The notes below the pieces were generated by a model that did no database searches, was not told the DNA's origin, and worked only from the letters and a program-made list of their open reading frames with translations. Positions 50,993 through 60,157 of a DNA stretch of 64,000 nucleotides are shown here, in pieces. Position numbers and translations under genes: made by a program. Numbering within the stretch: position 1 is the stretch's first letter; every line of letters starts with the position of its first letter. This DNA comes from Austwickia sp. (GTDB taxonomy: Bacteria; Actinomycetota; Actinomycetes; Actinomycetales; Dermatophilaceae): positions 1,302,001-1,366,000 of the forward strand of contig CP064985.1 in NCBI GenBank assembly GCA_016699675.1. Direction: 5' to 3'.

Positions 50993-53749
50993 TCACGCGC
51001 CTTTCTCGGTCGGCAGAATCCAGGTGTCCTTGCTGCCGCCACCGGAGGAGGAGTTCACGACCCGGGAGCCGGCCGGCGCCACCCGGGTGAGCGCCGCCGG
51101 CAGGACGACGGCCTCGGCGGGAGTGCCTGCCGAGCGGGGCCCCGGCCCGGGGCGCAGGTGCACGAAGACCCTCAGGTCGACGTGCCGCGGGCGCAGCGAA
51201 TCCCCGTCGAACGTGGGGTGGGTGCTCAGCGAGACGACCTCCTGGGCGACGAACGCCTCCGGGTGATCAGCGAGCTCCCGGCGGCGCAGCGTCAGCGCCT
51301 CGTCGGAGGCGTCCGGTCCCACGACCACCCCGACGCCGCCGTACCCGTCGATGGGTTTGGTCACCAGACGGTCCAGGCGGCTCAGGACATGGTCACGTTG
51401 CTCGCGATCCGCACATAGGTAGGTGGGCACGGACGCCAGCAGCGGGCGTTCGTTGAGGTAGTACTCGATCATCGCGGGCACGTACGCATAGACCGCCTTA
51501 TCGTCGGCGACACCGTTGCCGAGGGCGTTGGCGATCGTCACCTGCCCCGAGTGCAACGCATCCACCAGCCCGTCGCCCAGGCGCCGGCCGTCCGCGGCGA
51601 GGGAGGAGAGCACCATGTCCGCATCGATGCGGGCGTAGAGCACGTCCACCCGGCTGGAGTGCTCCCCCCGGACGATCCGTACGCCGCGCTCGTCGGTGAC
51701 CAACTCCTGCGGCAGGACCAGCGGCACCCCCATGGCCGTGGCCAGGTACCGATGTTCGGGATAGGCCGAATCGGTGGGGCCGCTGCTCAGCAGGGCGACC
51801 ACCGGCTCGGCCTCGCAGCGGGCCGGCGCCGCCGCCTGCAGCGTCGCCAGAAGCGCCTCCGGGACCGCAGCCACATCCAGCGGTGATCCGTCGGCCGTCA
51901 GCTCGGGCAGGTGGCGCGTCACCATATCCCGGTTCTCCAGGGCGTACGCCGTACCGGAGGGGATCCTGACGTTGTCCTCCAACACGAGCCAGGAACCGAG
52001 CTCCTGCTGCACGACATCGAGTCCGCAGACGTGGGCGCGCACCGAGCGTCCCCCCAGCCGTCCGGTCGACCGATATCCGGGGACGCGATCAAGCAGGTCC
52101 GGCGGGATGACCCCGTCGGACTCGATCTGACGCGGCCCGTAGATGTCACGAATGAACAGGTCGAGGGCCTTGGCTCGTTGGGCCGCCCCCGCGGAGATCG
52201 TCGCCCAGTCGGTAGCCGCGATGAGTCGCGGTACGACGTCGACAGCGAGCACCCGCGGCCGGGCCTCGTCATGGGACTTGAACGTGGCGTCCTTGGCAAG
52301 CCCGTCGGTGGCGATGCCGGTCTCCCGCTGCCGCAGCGCCGCGGGTCCCAGCGCCCCCAGACTCGCCAGCAGCCCCCGGTATCCCTCCCGGACCCCGCCC
52401 GCGGGGTCGAAGGCCTCGTCCACGAACACTTCGGTGCGACATGCATCCGTTGCGGTCGCCTGATCCGTTGGGGAGTACCCGGCGAAGATGTCGTCACCGC
52501 CGCCCGCCGTACCGCTCGCGGCCGCCATCGACGTCTCGGCCACCAGCAGGTCAACGACGTCGGCCAGCCGTCCCCGGCGACGGAAGGCGCGCAGCTGCCG
52601 AGCCGCGGAGCTGCCCGCCACCAGGACCGACTCCGCCAGGGTGGTGACCGTTTCCCAGTCCCCGGTACGGCGCAGCTGCGGCTCGACGGATTGCACGAGG
52701 TCGCGCACGACGTCAGCGGCGGGCCGCTCCCGGGTCGAGCGCAGATCGACCAGGGAGCCCTCCAGGCCGGATCGGGCCGCTCGCCAGGTCGCGGCGCGAC
52801 CGAGCGCCGGCAGGACGGGGGCGGCCGGATCTCCCCGGCGCACCTCCTCGACCGTCCGATCCACCAGGGCCCGGAACAACCCCGCGATCAACACGATGGT
52901 GTCGACCGAGGGGCAGGCGTCGCAGATCCGCAGCTCCAGCGTCGGGGTGTGCCAACCCGGCCGGACGTCGAAGTAGATCATCTCGGGATCGGTGATGACC
53001 CCGCAGCTGACCAGGTCGGCCACCAGTTGGTCGTAATCCGCGGCCCGGTCGACGCCCGCAGAGGGGCCGGTGGTGGGCCACCGGGACCAGGTCAGCGTCC
53101 GGGAGGAGGCGTAACCGGTGTCCGAACCGTCGGCGCGGAACGGTGAGCTCGCACTGAGCGCCAGCAAGGTGGGCAGGTACGGCGCGACCCGTTCGGCCAC
53201 CCGGACCGCCTCGTCGCGATCAGGCACGTCGACGTGGAGGTGCGTACCGCAGATGAGCTGTTCGCGGGCCAACAGTTGGTAGTCGAAGAGCATCCGCCGG
53301 TTGCGCGCCGTGCGGGTCAGGTCGAGCTCGGCGGGCACGGCCAGGGGCACCGTCCCGGCGGCGACGACCCCTAGGCCCAGGCGTTCGGCTGCGCCGACGA
53401 GTTCGGCGCGGCGGCTCAGGCATTCCGCGCGTAGGTCGGCCAACCGGACGACGACCGCGCTGTGGGTTTCCACCACGCAGTTCTGCATCTCCCCGACGAA
53501 GGGGCCGTCGAGCTGCGTCAGCAGTTCCGCCGCTCGCGGCGCCAAGCGGCGGGACTCTAGGTCGACGAGGTGGAACTCCTCGTCGACCCCGATCGCTCGC
53601 AGCGGACTCTCGGAGCCCATCGGACCCTCAGCGCGCATCGGACCCTCAGCGCGCATCGGACGCTCAGCGCGCAGCGGACGGGGACCGCGCACGGGGGCGC
53701 CCGCGCCGTCCGTGGCACGCCGGTGGCCCTGCGGGGGTGTCCGTTTCAT
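50993..53749 (-). CDS. Carboxylate-amine ligase (GCS2/YbdK) fused to circularly permuted ATP-grasp protein
   Basis: A 918-residue fusion. The N-terminal module (about 40-400) is a glutamate-cysteine-ligase-type domain: LRAIGVDEEFHLVDLESRRL, EMQNCVVETHSAV, CGTHLHVDVPDRDEA, TPTLELRICDACPSVDT. The C-terminal module (about 430-905) is a type 2 circularly permuted ATP-grasp: AKALDLFIRDIYGPRQI, VQQELGSWLVLEDNVRIPSG, ANALGNGVADDKAVYAYVP, LVTKPIDGYGGVGVVVGP. Both form amide or peptide bonds with ATP. The first 35 residues contain three copies of RAExPM encoded by an 18-base tandem repeat; the start may be ATG 53749 or a later Met. First gene of the operon with the amidotransferase and S9 peptidase. 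Confidence 0.9.
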   Translation of the reverse strand: MKRTPPQGHRRATDGAGAPVRGPRPLRAERPMRAEGPMRAEGPMGSESPLRAIGVDEEFHLVDLESRRLAPRAAELLTQLDGPFVGEMQNCVVETHSAVVVRLADLRAECLSRRAELVGAAERLGLGVVAAGTVPLAVPAELDLTRTARNRRMLFDYQLLAREQLICGTHLHVDVPDRDEAVRVAERVAPYLPTLLALSASSPFRADGSDTGYASSRTLTWSRWPTTGPSAGVDRAADYDQLVADLVSCGVITDPEMIYFDVRPGWHTPTLELRICDACPSVDTIVLIAGLFRALVDRTVEEVRRGDPAAPVLPALGRAATWRAARSGLEGSLVDLRSTRERPAADVVRDLVQSVEPQLRRTGDWETVTTLAESVLVAGSSAARQLRAFRRRGRLADVVDLLVAETSMAAASGTAGGGDDIFAGYSPTDQATATDACRTEVFVDEAFDPAGGVREGYRGLLASLGALGPAALRQRETGIATDGLAKDATFKSHDEARPRVLAVDVVPRLIAATDWATISAGAAQRAKALDLFIRDIYGPRQIESDGVIPPDLLDRVPGYRSTGRLGGRSVRAHVCGLDVVQQELGSWLVLEDNVRIPSGTAYALENRDMVTRHLPELTADGSPLDVAAVPEALLATLQAAAPARCEAEPVVALLSSGPTDSAYPEHRYLATAMGVPLVLPQELVTDERGVRIVRGEHSSRVDVLYARIDADMVLSSLAADGRRLGDGLVDALHSGQVTIANALGNGVADDKAVYAYVPAMIEYYLNERPLLASVPTYLCADREQRDHVLSRLDRLVTKPIDGYGGVGVVVGPDASDEALTLRRRELADHPEAFVAQEVVSLSTHPTFDGDSLRPRHVDLRVFVHLRPGPGPRSAGTPAEAVVLPAALTRVAPAGSRVVNSSSGGGSKDTWILPTEKGA
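53618..53671. repeat. Three tandem 18-base repeats inside the ligase fusion gene
   Basis: CATCGGACCCTCAGCGCG is present at 53618-53635 and 53636-53653, and with one change at 53654-53671; a degenerate fourth copy follows. The unit is a multiple of three, so copy-number change would only lengthen or shorten the N-terminal linker by six residues each time. Confidence 0.9.
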
Positions 53750-53995
53750 GTCGCCTCGCTTCACGCCGCGGGCCGTCCGGCTGCTCGCCGGTCGACCGGA
53801 GTTCCGAGACGGGACAGCGCAACCCGCCCGGCTTGGCTTTCCGGCAACGCTAAGCGGGCATGATGACGAACGTGTTACCAGCGGGTCACCACGGTGGGAC
53901 GCGGGCCCCTCGACCGCCGCGAGATCGAACCGGTCGGTAACATAGCTTCGTCCCGGCCCGCAGGCCGGCCCTTCCGACGACGCGATGAGGCGACG

Positions 53996-56047
53996 ATGAC
54001 GGCGTACCCGCACCTGCTCCAGCCCCTCGACCTGGGCTTCGTCACCATCCCGAACCGGGTGCTCATGGGGTCGATGCACGTGGGGCTGGAGGACGTGCCG
54101 GGCGGGTACGAGCGGATGGCGGCCTTCTACGCCGAACGAGCGCGCGGCGGTGCCGGTCTCATCGTCACCGGCGGCATCTCGCCGAACCATGCCGGCCGGG
54201 TCTTCGACGGCAGCGCCGCGATGGACACCTCGGAGGAGGCGGCGCGGCACCGGGTCGTCACCGAAGCCGTACACGCGGCCGGTGGCCTGATCGCGATGCA
54301 GATCCTGCACGCGGGCCGCTACGGCTACCACGCCGACGTCGTCGGCCCCTCCCCGTTGCAGGCGCCGATCGCGCCGTGCCCGCCGCGCGAGCTGACCACC
54401 GCGCAGGTGCAGGAGACGATCGAGGACTTCGCGCGGTGCGCGGCGCTGGCACGCGAGGCCGGGTACGACGGGGTCGAGATCATGGGCTCCGAGGGCTACC
54501 TCATCAACCAGTTCCTCGCCGCCCGCACCAACCAGCGCACGGACGAGTGGGGCGGCGACTACGCGGCGCGGATGCGATTCCCGGTGGCGATCGTGGAGGC
54601 CGTACGCCGTGCGACCGGCCCGGACTTCATCATCATCTACCGGCTGTCGATGCTGGACCTCGTCGAGGAGGGTTCGAGCCTGGCTGAGGTCATCGCGCTG
54701 GGTCAGGCCGTCGAGGCGGCGGGAGCGACGCTGATCAACACCGGGATCGGCTGGCACGAGGCCCGCGTACCGACCATCGCCACGTCCGTGCCGCGCGCCG
54801 GATTCGCCTGGGTGACCAAGCTGCTCCGCGGGCACGTGGCGATCCCGCTCGTGACGACCAACCGGATCAACGACCCGGCGGTGGCCGAGGAGGTGCTTGC
54901 TGGCGGCAGCGCCGACATGGTGTCGATGGCGCGGCCGTTCCTCGCCGACCCTGCGTTCGTGGCGAAGGCCGCGGCCGGGCGGCCCGAGGCCATCAACACC
55001 TGTATCGCCTGCAACCAGGCCTGCCTCGACCACATCTTCGGCGGGAAGATCACGTCCTGCCTGGTCAACCCGCGGGCCTGCCATGAGACCGAGCTGGTGC
55101 TGGCGCCGGCGGTGGCGCCGAAGAGGGTGGCGGTCGTGGGGGCCGGACCCGCCGGGCTGGCGTGCGCGACGGCGGCGGCGCGGCGCGGCCACGCGGTGAC
55201 GCTGTTCGAGACGGACGACGCGATCGGCGGGCAGTTCCGGATCGCGCGGCAGATCCCCGGCAAGGAGGAGTTCGCCGAGACCCTGCGCTACTTCCTGCAC
55301 GAGATCGTCGACTCCGGGGTGGAGCTGCGGCTGGGCCACCGGGTGGGGGTCGCCGACCTGATCGGCGGGCCGGGTGAGCCGGCGGCGTACGACGAGGTCG
55401 TGCTGGCCACCGGCGTCGTCCCGCGCGTCCCCGACGTCCCGGGGGTGGGGCACGCGTCGGTGGTGACGTACGCGGAGGTCGTGCTCGGCCACGCCGAGGT
55501 GGGGCCGCGGGTGGCGATCATGGGCGCCGGCGGCATCGGCTTCGACGTGGCGGAGTTCCTCACCCAGGCGGGACCGTCGGGCGCGATGGACCCCGATCGG
55601 TTCTACGCGACCTGGGGGATCGACACGACGTACGCCGAGGCCGGCGGCCTGCGCGCCCCCGCGCCGGAACCCGCCGCCCGGCAGGTGACGCTGCTGCAGC
55701 GCAAGTCGTCCCGGATGGGCGCGGGCCTCGGGCGGACCACGGGGTGGATCCATCGCGCCGAGCTGGCCCATCGCGGGGTGAGCCTGCTGCCGGCGGTGAC
55801 CTACGAGCGCATCGACGACGAGGGGCTGCACATCACGGTGGCGGGCCGGCAGCGGGTCCTGGAGGTGGACACGATCGTGCTCTGCACGGGGCAGGAGTCG
55901 GTGCGCGACCTGTACGACGAGCTGGTCGAGGGTCTCGGGGCCGGCGGCGCGACCCGGGTGCACGTGATCGGCGGCGCCGACGTGGCGGCCGAACTGGACG
56001 CCAAGCGCGCCATCGACCAAGGCACCCGCCTGGCCGCCGCGCTCTGA
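53996..56047 (+). CDS. NADH:flavin oxidoreductase / 2,4-dienoyl-CoA reductase-like
   Basis: A 683-residue flavoprotein: an old-yellow-enzyme barrel (residues 1-370; LLQPLDLGFVTIPNRVLMGSM, FMN site, AMQILHAGRYGYHAD, GVEIMGSEGYLINQFLAARTNQR), a [4Fe-4S] motif CIACNQACLDHIFGGKITSC, and a C-terminal FAD/NAD(P)H domain with VAVVGAGPAGLACATAAARRG and VAIMGAGGIGFDVAEFL. The order matches 2,4-dienoyl-CoA reductase (FadH), which reduces unsaturated fatty acyl-CoAs. ATG 53996 has ATGAGGCGACG upstream, no strong ribosome-binding site. The same fold also includes trimethylamine dehydrogenase-type enzymes, so the substrate is not certain. Confidence 0.92.
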   Translation: MTAYPHLLQPLDLGFVTIPNRVLMGSMHVGLEDVPGGYERMAAFYAERARGGAGLIVTGGISPNHAGRVFDGSAAMDTSEEAARHRVVTEAVHAAGGLIAMQILHAGRYGYHADVVGPSPLQAPIAPCPPRELTTAQVQETIEDFARCAALAREAGYDGVEIMGSEGYLINQFLAARTNQRTDEWGGDYAARMRFPVAIVEAVRRATGPDFIIIYRLSMLDLVEEGSSLAEVIALGQAVEAAGATLINTGIGWHEARVPTIATSVPRAGFAWVTKLLRGHVAIPLVTTNRINDPAVAEEVLAGGSADMVSMARPFLADPAFVAKAAAGRPEAINTCIACNQACLDHIFGGKITSCLVNPRACHETELVLAPAVAPKRVAVVGAGPAGLACATAAARRGHAVTLFETDDAIGGQFRIARQIPGKEEFAETLRYFLHEIVDSGVELRLGHRVGVADLIGGPGEPAAYDEVVLATGVVPRVPDVPGVGHASVVTYAEVVLGHAEVGPRVAIMGAGGIGFDVAEFLTQAGPSGAMDPDRFYATWGIDTTYAEAGGLRAPAPEPAARQVTLLQRKSSRMGAGLGRTTGWIHRAELAHRGVSLLPAVTYERIDDEGLHITVAGRQRVLEVDTIVLCTGQESVRDLYDELVEGLGAGGATRVHVIGGADVAAELDAKRAIDQGTRLAAAL

Positions 56048-56081
56048 CGACGCCGACCCGACGGCTCCCGGCGGCCGCGCC

Positions 56082-57182
56082 CTAAGCCTCGGCTGCGGCG
56101 GAGCTCTGGCCGACCGCCGCGAGGACGCGCTCGTCGTGGCCCCAACAGACCTCGCCACCGTCGGGGCGGCCCGCGACCACCTCGAAGCCCAGGTCCTCGA
56201 TCATCGCCAGGTCGGCCGCGCCGGGCTGGCCGCCCGCCGTGAGGTAATCCCCCAGGAAGATCGAGCTGCAGATCTCAAGCGCCAGCGGCTGCAGAGACCG
56301 CAGGTGGTGCTCGCGGCCCGCCGAACAGCGCACCTCGGTGTCCGGGTGAACGAACCGCACCATGGCCAACACCTTCAGCACGCGAAGCGGCGTGAGCCCC
56401 GCCTCGGCCGGCGTACCCGGCGCACCCGACTCCCCCTCGCCCGCAGCCGCGCCCAGCGGCGTGCCCTCGAACGGCAGCAGGAAGTTCACCGGCACCGAAT
56501 CAACCCCCAGGTCGCGCAGCGCGAACGCCACGTCCACCAGCTGCTCGTCGCTCTCCCCCAGCCCGACGATCAGCCCAGAACACGGCGACAGCCCCGCCGA
56601 GGTCGCCGCGCGCACCGTCGCGACCCGGTCGGCGAACGTGTGCGTGCCGCAGATCTCGGGGTAGTTGTCGGCGGCGGTGTTGAGGTTGTGGTTGTACCGG
56701 TCCGCGCCCGCCGCCGCCAGCGTCGCGGCCTTGTCCTCGTCGAGGAAGCCCAGGCAGGTGCAGATCTTCACGGACGGATGCGTACGCCGGATGCCGGCCA
56801 CCGCCTCCGCGACCCGCGCCACCTCCCGCTCCGAAGGGCCGCGTCCCGAGGCGACCAGGCACACCGTGCTGGCCCCCTGCGACACGCCCGCCTCGACGGC
56901 CACCGCGATCTGCTCGGGCGAGAGCCACGAATAGCGCGGGATGTCCGCCGTCGACCCCATCGCCTGGGAGCAGTAGTGGCAGTCCTCCGGGCACAGCCCC
57001 GACTTGAGGTTGACGAGGTAGTTGAGCAACACCCGGCGCCCGAAGAATTGCCGCCGCACTCGACCGGCGGCGGCCACGATGCTCAACACCTCGTCGTCAT
57101 CGGCCGCCAGGAGCGCGAGCGCCTCCTCGCGGTCGATGGAACGGCCGGTGAGAGCGGTGATGACGAAGGAGTTGAGGTCCAT
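56082..57182 (-). CDS. bioB: Biotin synthase
   Basis: Radical-SAM insertion of sulfur into dethiobiotin. The 366-residue protein shows the radical SAM motif CPEDCHYCSQAM, the [2Fe-2S]/SAM-site segments CTCLGFLDEDKAATLAAAGADRYNHNLNT, SGLIVGLGES and the C-terminal HPDTEVRCSAGREHHLRSLQP. ATG 57182 begins MDLNSFVITALTG; the preceding bases contain a palindromic operator at 57204-57220. The last about 30 residues after AADLAMIEDLGFEVV are longer than in E. coli BioB, typical of actinobacterial enzymes. There are no other bio genes in the window. Confidence 0.95.
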   Translation of the reverse strand: MDLNSFVITALTGRSIDREEALALLAADDDEVLSIVAAAGRVRRQFFGRRVLLNYLVNLKSGLCPEDCHYCSQAMGSTADIPRYSWLSPEQIAVAVEAGVSQGASTVCLVASGRGPSEREVARVAEAVAGIRRTHPSVKICTCLGFLDEDKAATLAAAGADRYNHNLNTAADNYPEICGTHTFADRVATVRAATSAGLSPCSGLIVGLGESDEQLVDVAFALRDLGVDSVPVNFLLPFEGTPLGAAAGEGESGAPGTPAEAGLTPLRVLKVLAMVRFVHPDTEVRCSAGREHHLRSLQPLALEICSSIFLGDYLTAGGQPGAADLAMIEDLGFEVVAGRPDGGEVCWGHDERVLAAVGQSSAAAEA

Positions 57183-57549
57183 GTCGGCGAGCCTAGTTGA
57201 TCAGCTTGAACACCGTTCAAGTACGGCGCTAGCGCGCGCCCGGCGCTCTCCGTCCACGCTATCGAGACGCAAGTGATCACCCACTCACCGTTGCATTAGG
57301 CAAGTTGTGTGAACGCGTGTGCACTAAGCGACCGCTCACGACCTGAGTCGCCCTTCGGGCGTGGCGCGACGACCGCTTGGCGACCGGTGCTGCGCACATT
57401 GCCCAGTCGTGCCAAAGTCGCCTCCACACAGTCAGTCACACGCCTGACCTGCTCTCCACCGGGTCGCGGAAACCGCTGTCTCCAAACGGCTCCCGCCGCC
57501 GGTGGGGCGATCGACGTGTGCGCACCACCATGGCCGGAGGGGGCGCACC
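57183..57549. other. 367-base divergent intergenic region between bioB and the hox operon
   Basis: The left end carries the bioB operator. The rest is less G+C rich in places (about 57260-57330, TTGCATTAGGCAAGTTGTGTG), as expected for promoters, but I see no clear -10/-35 pair, riboswitch or coding frame. The right end holds GGAGGGGG before the hoxF start. No recognisable FNR-type site was found. Confidence 0.5.
57204..57220. promoter_or_regulatory. BioQ-like operator upstream of bioB
   Basis: Perfect inverted repeat CTTGAAC-ACC-GTTCAAG, 21 bases from the bioB start. It contains TGAAC-N3-GTTCA, close to the TGAAC-N3-GTTAC motif known for the actinobacterial biotin repressor BioQ, so bioB is probably repressed there when biotin is sufficient. 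Confidence 0.65.
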
Positions 57550-59346
57550 ATGACGAACGCGATGTATCCCGTGGTCGAGGACATCCTGACCCGCAACGGT
57601 CATGACCCGACGCGCCTGATGATGATCCTGCGGGAGGTGCAGGCCGTCTTCGGCTGGGTCTCCCCCGACACGATCACCCAGATCGCCGCCGCGGTGAACC
57701 GCCCCCGGGCGGCCGTGCAGAGCACCGTCGAGTTCTACACGTTCTTCAACGCCGAACCCGTCGGGCACTACCGAGTCCTGTTCTCTGACAACATCACCGA
57801 CCGGATGCTCGGCAGCCTGGCGCTGCGCGATCGGCTCTGCGCGGCCTTCGCCGTACGGCCGGGCGAGGTGTCCGCGGACGGGCTGGTCAGCGTGGACCGG
57901 ACCTCCTGCACCGGCCTGTGCGACCAGGGGCCCGCTGCCCTGGTGAACACCCGCGCGATGCCCAACCTGTCCCCGGAGCGCATCGACGCGATGGCCGCGC
58001 TGATTCGGGACCGGCGGCCGGTGGCGGAGTGGCCCGCGGACTGGTTCGACGTCCACGAGAACATCCGCCGCCGCGACAAGCTCCTCGGTCACGGACTCAC
58101 CCCGGGCGCCCCCATCAAGGCCGCGCTCGACCGGGGCCCGGAGGGGGTGCTCGCCGAGCTGAGCCGGGCCGCCCTGCGCGGCCGCGGCGGTGCCGGCTTC
58201 GGCACCGAGACGAAGTGGCGCATCTGCCGCGACGCCCCCGGCTACGCCCACTACGTCGTTGCGAACGCCGACGAGGGCGAACCCGGCACCTTCAAGGATC
58301 GCGTCCTGCTGGCCTCCTGCCCGGACCTTGTCTTCGACGGCCTGGTCATCGCGGGCCTGGTCACCGGCGCCCGCAAGGGCATGGTCTACCTGCGCGGCGA
58401 GTACGCCTTCCTCTACCCCCGCCTCACCGAGCTGCTGGCCCAGCGCCGCCGCGCCGGCCTGCTCGGCAACAACATCATGGGTGTGGGCTTCACCTTCGAC
58501 ATCGAGGTGCACCTCGGCGCCGGCGCCTACATCTGCGGCGAGGAGTCCGCGCTCATCGAGTCGCTGGAGGGCAAACCGGGCAAGCCGCGGATCCGCCCGC
58601 CGTACCCCGTCACCCAGGGCTTCCTGGGCCAACCCACCGCGGTGAACAACGTCGAGACCCTCGCGCTCGCCGCCCTCATCACCACGCACGGGGGCGACTG
58701 GCTCAAGGACCGCGGTACGCCGACGTCGGTGGGCACGACGATGCTCTCCGTCTCGGGAGACGTCGAGCGCCCGGGCATCTACGAATACCCGTACGGCGTG
58801 CGCATCCACGAGGTCCTCGACGCGGCGGGCGCCACCGACACCCAGGCCGTGCAGATCGCGGTCGGCGCCGGAAAGTGCCTGGTGGACACCGAGTTCGAGC
58901 GCCGGATCGCCATGGAGGACGCGAGCACCACCGGCTCGTTCATGGTCTTCGACCGCACCCGCGACCTCTTCGAGGTCGCCGCCAACTTCGTCGAGTTCTT
59001 CGCGCACGAGAGCTGCGGATTCTGTACGGCGTGCCGGGTGGGCACCACCGTCAACAAGCGGCTCATGGACAAGATCGCCGCCGGTCAGGGCTCCCCGCAG
59101 GACATCGAGGAGATGCAGCGGATGCACCGCCACATGCAGGGCGCCAGCCACTGCGGCCTCGGCTCGACGGCGACGATGGCGCTGCGGGACATCCTCAACA
59201 AGTTCCGGCCCGCCTTCGAACGCCGGCTGCTCTCCACGGATTTCGAGCCCGCGTTCGACCTGGACGCCGAGCTGTCCGAGGCCCGCGACCTCACCGGCCG
59301 CGACGACGCCCTGGCCCACCTGGCCCCTGCCCACGCCCGCCGCTGA
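57550..59346 (+). CDS. hoxF: NAD-reducing hydrogenase, diaphorase subunit HoxF (NuoE-NuoF fusion)
   Basis: NADH-oxidising/reducing flavoprotein of the bidirectional group 3d [NiFe] hydrogenase. The 598 residues match HoxF of Ralstonia (about 600). Residues 1-175 are NuoE-like with Cys in TSCTGLCDQGPAAL but without a clear first Cys pair, so that cluster may be absent or altered. Residues 180-560 are NuoF-like: AALRGRGGAGFGTETKWR (FMN), VANADEGEPGTFKDR, LGAGAYICGEESALIES (NAD) and HESCGFCTACRVGT...SHCGLGS, the [4Fe-4S] ligands. ATG 57550 has GGAGGGGG upstream. First gene of hoxFUYHW. Confidence 0.95.
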   Translation: MTNAMYPVVEDILTRNGHDPTRLMMILREVQAVFGWVSPDTITQIAAAVNRPRAAVQSTVEFYTFFNAEPVGHYRVLFSDNITDRMLGSLALRDRLCAAFAVRPGEVSADGLVSVDRTSCTGLCDQGPAALVNTRAMPNLSPERIDAMAALIRDRRPVAEWPADWFDVHENIRRRDKLLGHGLTPGAPIKAALDRGPEGVLAELSRAALRGRGGAGFGTETKWRICRDAPGYAHYVVANADEGEPGTFKDRVLLASCPDLVFDGLVIAGLVTGARKGMVYLRGEYAFLYPRLTELLAQRRRAGLLGNNIMGVGFTFDIEVHLGAGAYICGEESALIESLEGKPGKPRIRPPYPVTQGFLGQPTAVNNVETLALAALITTHGGDWLKDRGTPTSVGTTMLSVSGDVERPGIYEYPYGVRIHEVLDAAGATDTQAVQIAVGAGKCLVDTEFERRIAMEDASTTGSFMVFDRTRDLFEVAANFVEFFAHESCGFCTACRVGTTVNKRLMDKIAAGQGSPQDIEEMQRMHRHMQGASHCGLGSTATMALRDILNKFRPAFERRLLSTDFEPAFDLDAELSEARDLTGRDDALAHLAPAHARR

Positions 59347-59374
59347 CGCGACGCCGCACAGCTAAGGACCCCCG

Positions 59375-60157
59375 ATGGAACATTTCTTCGTCCTCGACGG
59401 GGAGAAGATCCCCTTCACCCCGGGCCAGACGATCATGGACGCCGCCACCACGGCGGGGAAGTACATCCCGCACCTCTGCTACAAGAAGGGCCTGTCCGCG
59501 CACGGGTCCTGCCGGATGTGCGTGGTGAAGATCAACAACCGGCACTTCGCGTCCTGTACGACGAAGGCCGCCGACGGGCTGATCGTGCGCAACCGCACTC
59601 ACGAGATGACCGAGGGCCGGCGCACGAGCCTGCAGCTGCTCTTCGTCGAGGGCAACCACTTCTGCCCGAGCTGCGAGCGCTCGGGCGACTGCACGCTGCA
59701 GGCCACGGCGTACGAGATGGGCATGCTCACCCCGCACTACGACCACTTCTTCCCCGACCGGCGGGTCGACGCGAGCCACCCCGACATCGTGTTGGAGCTC
59801 AACCGGTGCATCCAGTGCGAGCTGTGCGTGCGGGCCAGCCGGGAGATCGACGGCAAGAACGTCTTCGCCCTGGCCGGCCGTGGGATGGCCAGCCGCCTGA
59901 TCGTCAACAGCGAGTCGGGGCTCCTCGGCGACAGCGACTTCGAGGCCACCGACTATGCGGCGCGGGTCTGCCCGGTCGGGGTGTTCCTGAAGCGGACGGG
60001 CAACTACGGCGCCCCCATCGGGGACCGGACGTTCGACGAGCGGCCGATCAGCTCGCAGGCGGCCACGGCCTCCGGCGCCGATCACGCCTCCGACGTGGCC
60101 GAGGACGAGCGCCGCGCGCTCGGCGAGGTCGCGACCGAGCTGGAGGCCGCCCGATGA
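59375..60157 (+). CDS. hoxU: NAD-reducing hydrogenase, ferredoxin-like subunit HoxU
   Basis: Electron relay between HoxF and HoxY. The 260-residue protein resembles the N-terminus of NuoG: [2Fe-2S] site HLCYKKGLSAHGSCRMC...C, the His/Cys [4Fe-4S] site HFCPSCERSGDC, and a third cluster NRCIQCELCVR...CPVGVF. The last about 45 residues are acidic and Ala-rich, slightly longer than Ralstonia HoxU. The gene starts 28 bases after hoxF, with AAGGACC upstream, and ends overlapping hoxY as ATGA. Confidence 0.95.
   Translation: MEHFFVLDGEKIPFTPGQTIMDAATTAGKYIPHLCYKKGLSAHGSCRMCVVKINNRHFASCTTKAADGLIVRNRTHEMTEGRRTSLQLLFVEGNHFCPSCERSGDCTLQATAYEMGMLTPHYDHFFPDRRVDASHPDIVLELNRCIQCELCVRASREIDGKNVFALAGRGMASRLIVNSESGLLGDSDFEATDYAARVCPVGVFLKRTGNYGAPIGDRTFDERPISSQAATASGADHASDVAEDERRALGEVATELEAAR

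Noticed and set aside
53618..53671. Tandem repeat considered as a CRISPR array
   Set aside because: Units are directly contiguous, with no spacers, and lie inside a coding frame.
50993..56158. A 1721-codon minus-strand open frame running from the ligase fusion through the oxidoreductase region
   Set aside because: Only the part below 53749 has protein homology; the rest is antisense to the FadH-like gene and open only because of the very high G+C content.
57260..57330. FNR/ArcA-type site in front of the hydrogenase operon
   Set aside because: No TTGAT-N4-ATCAA-like palindrome is present in the region.
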